Made by a program: the position numbers and the translations under genes. From positions 41,794,668 through 41,858,667 of the forward strand of contig NC_089981.1 in the NCBI RefSeq assembly GCF_036417845.1: DNA of 64,000 nt, read 5' to 3'. Numbering within the stretch: the stretch's first letter is position 1; each line of letters opens with the position of its first letter. This DNA comes from Apteryx mantelli. Lineage: Eukaryota > Chordata > Aves > Apterygiformes > Apterygidae. Below are positions 39,001-49,600 of the stretch, in pieces. The notes under the pieces are model-generated. The model saw only the letters and a list, made by a program, of their open reading frames with translations. It was not told the origin of the DNA and did not search any database.

Positions 39001-41654
39001 CACTAAGCTTTCTAGGACCTTTAATATTTTTGCAGCTGCTGCAAAAGCATTAAATTAAAAATAAATATATCTAGGTTTGATGAAATGGTTAATCATAACT
39101 AGATGAATTAGTTCAGATACATTAAAACTTTAAACTTTTAGGAGTCTTTTCAACTCTAACTAATGCTCTTCTGTCATTTTTTTTACATCAATATCGCAGT
39201 CCTTTGTTCCGGAGAGGACTGAAATGAATATGCTATGATATGTCTCGTTTTCAGCAATTTCTCAGTTAGCTTTGAGAAGAGAATAAGTCAGAATAAACTT
39301 AATGAAGGTATCACAAGCTGAAGGTCTTATCTGAACTTTGAAAATGTTTAAAATTCATCTATTATCTTTCAAGTTATTTATCTTCCTGCTAGTAAAAGAG
39401 GCTAGCACTTTGATAATATGATGGGAAACTTGTTGTACACAATATTAACAGATTAAAAATATTTTTCTTGTACATGAGCTGTATTCTTATTCCATACTTT
39501 AATTAGGTAGTACTAATAATCAGCACTCATCTTGTTTGTTAACAAGCTGCTAAATAAGTTATCAGCTATCGTGAATATTCAGCATGATGTCTTGATGAAG
39601 CAGATTTTGATGTTGATTAGGTTAGTTTTATAAAAACTGAATTTACAATACAAGTCTCAGTGGAGACATTTCTATTGTTTAGGTACTGAAGAATAGGACT
39701 TACTATTATATTTTTCTAATACCTTGCAGAAACCAATTCTTATCAGGGATGACCTTTAAGTTATATAAGAAATGGACTGGGCCCATTGTAGTTTTCTCAA
39801 AATAATATGATGCAGCTAATATTCTGTTATGCAATTGTAAAACAAAACAGGCCAGTGTCTAGTTAAGTGCTTTCATAATTACAGTTGAATTCAAGCACCT
39901 GCTTAAGTTCAAGAATATATATCAGTGCAACATACTAAAACAAATTCCAGAAGCTCCATTTTCACCCAAAGCATTTTAAATAAGATGGCTTGTCTGTAGC
40001 CCATTGATGCAAAATGTCAGAATTCATAATAAGCCATGAAGATTACAAAATACAGTCCAGAAGAGCAATTTTTAAGCAAAATTTTTGCCACTATTCCTCT
40101 CCTCTTGGGGAAGAAAGTTGAACATCCCTGAATACAATGCTAACAATTTATTTTAAGTATCTGGGGCGGGGGAGGGTTTAAGCATTCTGCAAGCAAACTG
40201 AATAGATTTATTTTAGGCCTGTCATTATATTTAGGGAATGGCGTGTCAAGTAGACAAAAAAAAAATCTTGATCTATGTTAAATTGCTGTATTCTAGTGGG
40301 ATATGTCTCATGTTTGCACAGAAAGATTACTGCTTTTATTTTTCTGTGTTATTTATACAGAGATAATAAAAAATCATCAATGAACACATAAGACCTAATT
40401 TTAATTAAATTGTGTCCTGATAAAGTTGTATAAAACATAGCTATTGAGGAACAGCTAGTAAGTCTAGACTAAATCTAAACTGTTTTATTTATAGCTACCT
40501 CATATATTTCAGTGAAGGTGAAATGTTAAGGAGAAAATGACCTCTTTCTTCTGTGTTATAATTTTAATCTCATCAGCAAACCACAGGTTAGCTCAAAAAC
40601 AATATAGCTGGTTCCTATGTTAGAAGGCATTTGACTGTGGTAGTATGGGATTTTTGTACTTGATAATTTAGCCTACAGTGTTTGTGGCACACTACTAGGC
40701 AGACAAGACTAACAGTTTTTCAGATAGGTGAGGGAGTCACCTCCCTGGGTCAAATGTCACCCCAGAAAGGCTGAACTGTCTTATGTGTTGTTATTGTTGT
40801 TACATTAAAAAAAAAAAAACCACGAATTTTAAGACATAGCAATCAAAAAAACTCTTTTGCAGGCTTGAAGACAGAGGAGAAAATATTCCCTATATTACCT
40901 CTTGCTTAAATATTACTTATATTAGAATGTTCTGAATTTTGAACAAACAGTAGAGTCGATATTCTTATTTATCTTAAAAGTTAATACTCAGCTACTCTGA
41001 AAAAAATTTAAAAATACCCTGTTTAAATGACACACTTTCTAAAGTTTTAAGCTTATGTTCCTAAATTATCCTACCATTTCAATATTTCTTATAAAATATT
41101 CATTATGTATTATATTCATAAATTTGTTTTACATAATGTGTTATTCCCACCAGCCTTACTTTCCACATATGAAGGCACTGATTGTATTTAAACACCTGAG
41201 TCTAGATATTATGTGCTTCACTGTGAATTTCTCTTTGCCATATCCATCTTCTAGTCATGTTTGATTTTAATTTAATAGCAGAACAAGGAAATATGCCAGT
41301 ACACAACCATAGATAGAATTTATGGTTGTATATCTTCCCCCTGCTGTATTTAGGACAGTCACTCGCTGAACAAGATTTTACAGGAGAAATGTTGTATGGT
41401 AACAAAAGATTGAGCAAGAGACAGGTAGAGTGATCTTGGAAAACTGTCAACAGATCCATCTTATTTCTGAAGGAAATATGCCAGTAGGAGTTGATTGGGT
41501 CTAATCTGAATATAATGAATATGAGGTTTTAATGCTGCATATGACATTTCTTATCTTGGCAGCAGCCTTTCAGGCCTTGAATACCAATTGTCTATAGAAG
41601 CACAATTTATGTATGGTTTCTAAGATGACTATGATGCAGATGCCCATTATAACA
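36063..41654. other. AT-rich non-coding stretch
   Basis: No gene recognised. The longest frame is 94 codons (38614-38898). A 19-base A run lies at 38497-38515 and a 13-base run at 40807-40819. Composition is very AT-rich throughout, with no clear transposon. Confidence 0.5.
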
Positions 41655-41830
41655 GCATATTTTATAAACATTAATATATTCAGTCAATCAACACCCCTGT
41701 GAGATAAGGGACTGTAATTATCCTTATGTTATAGACAGGGAAATTGAGGCTCAGAGAGGACAAATGATTTGTCCATGATTACCTGACCTATGAAGAGAGG
41801 TGCAGCTTCTAGGTTTGGCAAGTTGGTATC
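41655..41830 (-). mobile_element. MIR/L2-type element, near full core
   Basis: The order of blocks matches the reverse complement of MIR/L2: 'TTTATAAACATTAATATATT', 'AACACCCCTGTGAGATAAGG', 'GACTGTAATTATCCTTATG', 'TTATAGACAGGGAAATTGAG', 'GCTCAGAGAGGACAAATGAT', 'TTGTCCATGATTACC', ending in 'GGTGCAGCTTCTAGGTTTGG'. This is the best-preserved ancient repeat in the window. MIR and L2 share this tail, so I do not choose between them. Confidence 0.75.
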
Positions 41831-42829
41831 TTCTAAATTTTCCTGCTAAAGAAGGATGTTCAGCGTTCACTGGTGAGACATTAGTTATTCTGAAGAGCAA
41901 CAGAAAAAAGCATTTTTCCTGATTCTTCAAATTTTATTTACTGTGAGGGGCATGGAATAATCTCAGACCTAGTAATACTGTGGTCCCTAGAACATCCAGA
42001 AAATGTCTTTATTCTGCAGAGCCCATTTGCTGCTTGTCACTGACTTTTTCCACTCAGTGGTGAGACTGTATCAAATTTCTTGTGAAAATTAATATGTACG
42101 TTTCCTGTTGAAGGAAAATAATGTTCTTCAGAATGACAGAAACCACCCTGGTTCAGTACTTGGAAAAAGGGAGAAAGTCCTCTCATGCCTCTTGTCATTT
42201 CTGACAGATGATAACACACCCTCTCAGTGAGGCTTGCACTACTGGCATTTTACATCTCCTGCCACCATCCTAAGTTCCTCTGAGACCGCCACAGACATGA
42301 GGTTTTGTATGGCTAACAATGCAGGAACAAAAATATGCCGGATATTGCTAGTCAGATATGGAGTCTTACTTCTGCTATGTGAATCATTTCAGATAAAGTT
42401 CATGGTGATTAAAATTCATTATTACTTGTAGGCAGTTCTTTCATAATGAAATTGGTGTCTATCCATTTCTTAATAGAAAAATACTCATCTCATTAAAAAA
42501 AAAAATCACTACAATTGGTGCTAAATAGCCCTTTTTCTCTAAGGCTTTCTAAAGCAGAGATCACCATGGTAGAAAGATACGGTACAAGGCAAAGACTTGT
42601 TCCTGAAAGCTGTGGAAAAGCTGAGATGTTCTGACATGTCTTTAGGATACCTGGGGTAGGTAATGGATCTTTGGCAGAAAGAAAAGAGGAGGGAAAAAAA
42701 AAAAAGCCAAAAACACACACAGAACAATCATGCCATCTAAACCACTGTACTTTTCACAGATACAGGCTCTAGTCTCTTCTTTCCCAAATTCAGACATAGT
42801 CAATTTCTTGATAATAACATCTAAATACA
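41831..42829. other. Non-coding, no gene recognised
   Basis: Short frames only. Nothing recognised. Confidence 0.5.
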
Positions 42830-42965
42830 GTAAATGCAGCTGCTAGTGTGTTATTCTCTAGTCATTTGTTGCAGCTGATTAAGGAGAGAAATGCAAAGGT
42901 TAATTTTCTAATTACATACTCCCCCGAGGTAAATTATGCGTGTTACCACATCCATTGACACTCTA
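42830..42965. promoter_or_regulatory. Candidate enhancer, homeobox/OCT words
   Basis: A compact cluster: CAGCTGATTA (42872-42881), ATGCAAAG (42891-42898), and GGTTAATTTTCTAATTA just after it, an imperfect HNF1/homeobox-type palindrome. Low-repeat texture supports a regulatory guess, but no conservation data are available. Confidence 0.22.
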
Positions 42966-44110
42966 TAATGGGTACTTTTTATTGCAGAGTGATTTTCTAT
43001 GAAGTAGTGGATCTTCACATAGCTTTTTTTTTAGTAGGCAAGAAGATGGAGGGAAGGAAAAAAGGAATATCCATCCTATCAAAAATTACTTCTCTTTCTG
43101 GAGAGGTAACTATAAACAGAATGCTGAAGGTGGCCAAAACCCCATCTCTTATCCCTTTCTTCTCACAGTTTATTTGCAATTTCTATAAAACTCTAATGAA
43201 TGAATGAGAAAGCAATAAGAATGGGTAAAAGACAAACTAATTTTGGATGACTCAGTAAAAGGTTTGAAAATGATTACAGTTGGCTCCCTATGAAATTCAT
43301 ATTTTAAACAAGAATTTCCTTTGGTAAAGAGTGTGGTGTTTTCCAGGAAGGAGTTGCATAACCTTAATACCCATTAACTGTCAGCCTTCTACTGCTCTCA
43401 CCTGTTCAGAAAGCCATTTGTAATGCTAAAAAAAAGCTGCTGATACACATATACACTTCTGACACGTGAATCACGTAAAAAAAATGGAAGAAAAAAACCA
43501 ATTTCACTTCTCAGAAAATTAAATTGTTTCAGGATTATTTTATACACTAGAAAACATTGATATATATATGAAAATATATATGAATGTATTGTTATTAAAA
43601 TTTGTAAAAACAGTATTTTTCAGGCCCAAATTGTTTCAACAGAAATTTTCAACTATCTCTAATGAGCATATTAGCATAAATTTGAAAATGATTTAATGAC
43701 CATACTAACTAAAGTTGCATTGCACTTAAGTTACTAAACCAGATCCAGAGGATTGGGAATGGTAGAAAAACTTTAAGCTGGCAGATCAGACATACAGAAA
43801 AGCTGAGAAGGAATTTGGGAAACTAATTTGAATTAGTTGAGATCTTGGCCTTTTTTCATTCCCAGTCAGCAGACAATACTTTCTCAGGCAGCACTAGCAC
43901 CCTAGTAGTCCTTTCTCCTTCACAGCCTCTGGTATAAAGAGAGCTTATGGCTGATTACTGCTATGTAAGGTTTCTTCAGACTTTTTATCACTATTAACTT
44001 TGCCTGACGTAGACTGTATGCTGCATCTAGTCTGATGAATTTAAAGCACAATAAACAAAGCCTGAATGTATTTTGTGAGTCTGAAACTTTGCTAGTATAA
44101 GTGGACAGAG
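42966..44110. other. AT-rich non-coding stretch
   Basis: TATATATGAAAATATATATGAATG-type low complexity lies at 43558-43585. No gene recognised. Confidence 0.5.
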
Positions 44111-44160
44111 ATCAACTGAAACTCAGTAGAGTCCAGTTACACCAATGGAAAATTTGGTGC
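44111..44160. mobile_element. Ancient sauropsid repeat fragment
   Basis: 'CTGAAACTCAGTAGAGTCCA', 'GTTACACCAATGGAAAATTT', 'GGTGC' parallels the amniote repeat wording aatggagttacaccagtgtaaaatttggcc. Confidence 0.45.
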
Positions 44161-44745
44161 TTCTGTGTTTTCCACATTGAGATAAATCCCCTCTTCCTCT
44201 TTCTCTCTTATTCCTCTTTCTTTATCTCTTGTCAAAAACAAACTCTGAAGAACAATCTTTGAAGTTGTATACACTTTATTTCTCCCATGTCAGTTTGCCT
44301 TCAGCTGTTTATTACAGAAACAAAACAATTTATTCCCAACTCTCAGTGTTATAGCTTATGAAAATCAGCCTGTCTCCTCTCTCTGTCCTCCTGTACATCA
44401 CCCTCAGAATAGTCAACTAGCGAAAAAAGATGCCAATTCTAAACTGGAAATGAATGATGGATGAGCTAAAAGGACACAAGTACAGAATTGATTTCTTTAA
44501 GCTACAGTAGACCAGCAACTCAGGAGGGAAAGAAACCGGATACTTGTGGGTTTCTCTTGATTTATTTTAAATTAAATTAAGCTTATATGAGATGCAAGTA
44601 GCAAAGTATTTCTAAATTTAAGATAAGAGGCTAGACAATAATTCGAGGGATCTATTTATGGGTTATGGAATGTTTCTCGTCTATGACACTGATCAGTCAT
44701 CCAGTTCATCCGAAATGGGTAATGAGTGATAGCTCTTCACAAGTA

Positions 44746-44816
44746 AGTGGGAATCCGATCCAGTCTTTAATTATATGAGAGTCTTTCTGTGATTCCAACA
44801 GGTTTGGGACTAAGCT
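44746..44816 (+). mobile_element. Ancient sauropsid repeat fragment
   Basis: 'GGGAATCCGATCCAGTCTTT' ... 'GAGAGTCTTTCTGTGATTCC' 'AACAGGTTTGGGACTAAGC' parallels the repeat wording gagtctttccattgacttcaatgggctttggatcaggc, common in turtles, crocodilians and birds. Confidence 0.5.
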
Positions 44817-45007
44817 AAATACAGAAGCAACCAGAGGTCATGTTGCTAGGTAATAATGGCCACAGAGCACTGTCATGAGGGTATATTCCAAAAATTTACA
44901 ATAATTCAGTAAATAAACAATTATGGACTTCTAAAAATAGTAAAGGCATATAAATAGACAATTGTAATAGAAAGGTTGAGAGTGGTGTGAATGGTGAGTC
45001 AACGGGA

Positions 45008-45104
45008 ACCTTGTGCATAACTCGTTCAAACTGTGCTGTGATATTTTTGCTGTGCAAAAAGTTCAGTAATTAACGTTGTGACGTAACATCTGAAACAATA
45101 TCAT
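45008..45104 (+). repeat. Duplicated ~100 bp element, copy 1
   Basis: This stretch aligns by eye with 46772-46876. A 22-base block is identical (45083-45104 against 46855-46876). Upstream, TTCA-TAATT, CTGTG and a TTCAnACTnTGCTGTG block keep order. The homology stops at the point where the LTR-like element begins. Confidence 0.75.
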
Positions 45105-45702
45105 GCCTGGGTGTGTAGGCACGAAAAGGAGTAGACAGCAGGGAAAGGGCTCTCAGAGTGGCATAGGTTAATGGCACCAAATTAACCGGCCATCAAGACC
45201 CCAGCATGTCTATCTGAGGTTTTGCAAGACACTCAAATCTGGAGACGAACAACAGGAGTGACTCCTGCTGTCTCATGGTGTTGAGACAGGATGGAGACAC
45301 TGACCACTGTCAGCTCCAGAATGGTACAAAAAGCCATATCCAAAACCCGTGCATGGTCACTGAAGGAAGAAGTGACCAGGAGGTGTGATGAGGACTTGAC
45401 AACTGGTGTTCCTTGTCCTCCATGCCACTGCAGGAGACCCTGGACCTTTCCTCGGGACACAAGCGTAACAGAGCCTGACCACTGTCAGACAGCTCGAGCA
45501 GCATTGCTCAGGTGCCTGGTGGCAGCACAGACTTCATGGACACCACACACCTTCTGGCATTTGTGAGTATGAGGCTTTGAGAGCGTGAGTGTGAACGACG
45601 GAAACCTGTTTTGTTTCAGTTTTTATTTTAAATAAATTCACCTTCTGCTCCTATAAGGTCTCACATTGATATTTGCTACACTGTTGATACAGTGTTGCAA
45701 CA
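45104..45702 (+). mobile_element. LTR-like element, probable solo LTR
   Basis: About 600 bases that are less AT-rich than the flanks start TGCCTGGGTGTG and end TTGCAACA. An AATAAA polyadenylation signal at 45631-45636 is followed by a CT/TG-rich tail, the order expected of U3-R-U5. ACAATAT occurs at both edges (45095-45101 and 45700-45706), possibly part of a target-site duplication, although the exact TG...CA ends do not coincide with it. CTGACCACTGTCAG is present twice inside. No internal gag or pol sequence lies next to it. Frames of up to 91 codons are not viral proteins I recognise. Confidence 0.5.
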
Positions 45703-46176
45703 ATATTTCCCATGTGTATATGATAGAAAGCTTATAGTATGAGAATAGTCTTGAGTGTGTCAAAATGTACATCGATTACTTAGTTCACTAGACTCAAATT
45801 TAAAGGAGGGTTGCTTGCTTTTTAACATTCTACTTTACATTTTGCACTTTGACTAGCTTGTGTCCAATGCCAAAATTAGCTGATAACAGGTAAACCAGAT
45901 GAAGAGCATACAAAGAAAGCAGTTTTATGATGGTGTCTGTAATGAAGGGTTTCTCCTCTGTTGTCTGGAGAAAGAAATTGATGTTGTGCTTATGAAGAAA
46001 AAAAGGGCAAAAAGAAATGGGAAAACAGCTACACTTGTCCAAAATAGTCCTAATGTGAGCACCAGACCTTTTTACCAGACCTTTTCAAGTACTGAATGAC
46101 AGGTATGGGTCAAATACCTTTTTTCACTAGCCTTAGAATTTCTTTCTATTTCACATCTTCATGGAATGAATGTAAC
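45703..46176. other. Non-coding, no gene recognised
   Basis: Short frames only. A small direct repeat, CCAGACCTTTT, occurs twice at about 46065-46086. Confidence 0.5.
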
Positions 46177-46198
46177 ATGGTAGTTTGCTACCATGTGT
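46177..46198. repeat. Perfect 9-bp inverted repeat
   Basis: ACATGGTAG, a 4-base TTTG loop, then CTACCATGT. It sits just upstream of an ancient repeat fragment. Confidence 0.9.
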
Positions 46199-46220
46199 AT
46201 ACGTATCCAACAGCAAACTG

Positions 46221-46284
46221 CTTTGATCCCTGCTGTAAGCAGATCCATTCTAACAGAATTACACAAAACATGAATTTGGCCCAC
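46221..46284 (+). mobile_element. Ancient sauropsid repeat fragment
   Basis: 'TTTGATCCCTGCTGTAAGCA' 'GATCCATTCTAACAGAATTA' 'CACAAAACATGAATTTGGCC' parallels the wording gatccattgactccaatggagttacaccagggatgaatttggccc. Confidence 0.58.
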
Positions 46285-46771
46285 GTTACTCATTCACACA
46301 GTAAATGCTATGACTGTTTACTTATCAAATCAACCCAAGCATTTACCCGCAATCCACTCCCAGCACAAACATTGCTAAGCAGCCAGGCAAGAAGGGTGAC
46401 TGGAGGGCAGGATGCTCTGATACTCCCCAGTTTATATGCAATATCTCCTGTGACTGATACAGTTTAGCTGAAAAATCCTAGAGAGCAATAATCAGTTTAC
46501 TGACAGTGCCACACTAGAATGGATTCTAGCACAGAGGAGAATCTGAAGTCTTTTTTTACTCCATCTCTTGTCATTTTTATAGTAATAAAATAAAAATAAT
46601 ACTGCGCAAATGTGGATGGCATATAGGCAAGATAAGGAACTTTCTTCCCCTTTAGGTTGTTTAAAAGATAATTTGCTAAAATTCCAATTATGGTGGAATC
46701 ATAAAATGTTCTCATTTTCAGTCTTATTTCAAAGCTCTCAATCTTCAGTTCTCGCATGTTGACTGATTCCA

Positions 46772-46876
46772 AGAATCCTTGCGTAAAATCCATTCAGACT
46801 CTGCTGTGTTTTTTTATTTTCTGTCCAAAGAGTTCAATAATTGAAGTCTGCAAAGTAACATCTGAAACAATATCAT
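46772..46876 (+). repeat. Duplicated ~100 bp element, copy 2
   Basis: Partner of 45008-45104, in direct orientation about 1.77 kb away. It continues past 46876 into sequence that copy 1 lacks because the LTR-like element begins there. It may be a dispersed repeat family or a segmental duplication. Confidence 0.75.
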
Positions 46877-47801
46877 TTAAACTCTTCATGCCAACTGCTG
46901 AAGCTATTTACATCACATCTGCAATTCAAGCACTTAATCTTATTCTTGCTGCCTGCAATACACAAACCAAAACTGTTGTTTACTACAAGGCTTTTAAGTA
47001 GTGTTGGGTGAATCTTAAGAGCTATAGGCTAGTTGCTCTGTTTGTTCTCACTATATCCAATTCATTGCTTGTATTCACTATTAAAGGTGTTTAAAGGTGT
47101 TTAAAAATAGAATGTCTACACCACCCTCTTTTAAATGGACTCTCTAATGATAATAATGCCCATTCCATGCTGGTAGTAAGGCACATAGTATTATAATTTT
47201 TTGTTTACAGTCTGATAAGGTAATCTATATTGGTGCCAGATAGAAACCCTAGAAATAGAGATCTTTTAACTTGGCTAAAACTACGGGTTGCAGGAAACTA
47301 AGTTTTTCAATGCTATCTCACAATTTAAGGCTCAGCATGTAGTTTTCTTCTCTTATCTAAACAATAGTTGCTTTTTTTGATGAGATTACCTACAAGCCAC
47401 TAAGAATGATGATGCTTTAACTGATGTAGTTGTTGCTCAAAAAAACCCCTGAGCATCCTTCAAATGCTAATTTATGCTTCAGTGTATTTAAGCTTGGCTG
47501 ACAATTCCAGGTTCTGTCACCAAATTCCTAAATCATCTAGTAGGATTCTACTCAGAATCTATTATACAGTAACGATGCACCATTTTATCAAAACTGGCTT
47601 CAAACCTCTTGCCCAACAGTCTTGCTAAACCTTCAACTCTTATCCTCAGGGCCATCAACTGGCATAATTATTTTGATGTTCTTAACCACAAATATCATCT
47701 GGAAGCTCTGCTAAACATTTTTTTAAATAAAATTATTTAATGAAATAAAAAATATTCTTTTTATTTAGGGATTTTCTTATCTTTATTAATTTTAGTTGTT
47801 G
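46877..47801. other. AT-rich non-coding stretch
   Basis: TAAAGGTGTTT is repeated in tandem near 47084. No gene recognised. Confidence 0.5.
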
Positions 47802-47933
47802 TGTTATGATGAGACATACTGTGTGCACGTTGGGTGGAGCTATCCCCCATGCACCTGGTGCCATAGTAAAGAGAATGCCTGCTTCTTAGTGCTACATTGG
47901 TGTTAAGGAGTTTTTCTCCCGATTTCGGTGACA
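47802..47933 (+). mobile_element. LTR 3' part (R-U5-like), truncated
   Basis: 'GGGTGGAGCTATCCCCCATG' is followed by an AGTAAAGAGAATGCCTGCTT block (a degraded AATAAA region), 'ATTGGTGTTAAGGAGTTTTT', and 'CCCGATTTCGGTGACA'. The wording and order match what I recall of avian endogenous-retrovirus LTR ends. At about 130 bases it is far shorter than a full LTR and shows no clear target-site duplication, so it is called a remnant. Confidence 0.45.
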
Positions 47934-49434
47934 GTTTTGTATATCGATAATATAGATAAATGAATCTTAACCACTGGTGGTCACTACATATCTGTGTTCA
48001 TAGAAGACAACATAAAAGGGAGAAAGATAGCATATAAGTTAAGGAGCTGAACTGATAAGCAGGAATTCTGTTTACTTCAAGTAACTACTTTTAGCCACTA
48101 ATCAGTGGTTCATCTTCATGGGAACCCTGATCACATGCCTGGGAAAGCCTGTAATATAGGTTGCTGTAACTTTAAAAAAGCAGGAATCATTTACCCAGTC
48201 CCTTCAAAAGAAGTTTTTTGGTTTTTTGTTTTTTTTTTCCCTTCAGACTTGATCAGACCAGTTTGAGAAAGCGGTAACTTCCAGGAGTGAAGAGGAGTTC
48301 ACCTGAACTTTAACTAAATCCTAAGAAACACCCAGGAATGATAAGGTAACTTAAGCTAGGAAAAGTCTTGGCTGTGTTTCTCTTTTAACAAGGCAAGTTT
48401 GTTTGGAACTGCTTAACACAGTGTGCCGTGCTTGTCGGCTGCCACCTGTGCCCGGAGAAAGGGTTTTAAACTAGGCTGGAACTTTGGGGAAGGGGTATGT
48501 AAATAGCTGGATTATTGCAGAAGAAGCAACAGGATAATACTTGAATGGGCCATTTTTGTAAATGAGCCACTCACAGCATTTGCCTGGAAAATGCTTTGGG
48601 GAAGCCAAGGAAAAAGCTGTTGTAGTTTACTCAAGACCAGGGAAATTGAAATGCCTATAATCCAGTGTAGTGGTCCCTGAATATCTCTTGCTGCTGAGTG
48701 TCCACTAGACTGTGAGTATCTTTGCTATGTGTTTGTTGCAAACTAACATAGAGTTGGGCATCTTTCATTTATGTGCAGTTATCCAAATTTATTCAAGGTT
48801 TTGAAATTCAGAGGAGCAATGAGGTATACCATTCTCTTTAATTTTAACTGGATGTACAGGCAAACACTGCTCTTTGGGATTAAGTCCTGATGGTCATGTG
48901 CTTATCTGAACTTTCATCAATATTCAGCAGTGTTTTGAGGCTTTTTGTAGGGGAGGAAGTTGTTTGTTTATTTCTTTTGCAGGGTTGGAAACAAAGATCA
49001 GAAATTAATATCAGTTTTACTGGTGTTTTGTTGTGTTTTGATCTGGTTCAGGCTTAACCTCACTTCATTCTGGAAATGGGGTTGGCTGGTTCAGAAGATG
49101 AGGATTTCTAAAGATAAACGTCTTTGCATTTCATTTCTGTCTAACTGGAGGATGAGGTGGGAGAACCCATTCATGTAATGATGATCTAATTATATGTTTG
49201 GCCTGACTTTTAAAATGCAAGGGCAAAAATACATTGTTAATAGATTTACTAACCTTTTAAAATCCTTGAAAGGCTTTTCGAGATTTATTTCAATTTATTA
49301 CTTAGACTCATAATTAAGTCTCAAGCACTCCACCTACTTTCAGTTTTGCATCTTTTTTCCTTCTACTCAGATGCTCCCTAACATACAGAACTGCTGGCAG
49401 GATTCTCACAGCAAAATGTCCAGTGTGTCTTTAA
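47934..49434. other. Non-coding, no gene recognised
   Basis: T/G-rich low complexity lies at 48215-48240. The stretch 48415-48665 is balanced in composition and motif-rich (CGGCTGCCACCTGTGCCCGG, GGGCCATTTTTGTAAATGAG) and could be conserved DNA, without proof. Confidence 0.4.
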
Positions 49435-49600
49435 ATATAATGGAGATGTTTTTTGCTTTAGCCCTGCCAAGTGACTGATTGCTGGCAGCTGAAACAAGGG
49501 ACAGATGGCCATCCAGCTTTATCTGCACCCTATTGAGATGAACAAGTGACAATCTGCAAAATGCTCAAAACTAATTTAAACTGTTTTAACCTCAGGAAAC
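49435..49600. promoter_or_regulatory. Candidate enhancer
   Basis: CAGATGG (49502-49508) lies close to TTATCT (49519-49524), with TGACAATC nearby. The stretch is non-repetitive and less AT-rich than its flanks. The E-box/GATA spacing is suggestive only. Confidence 0.2.
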
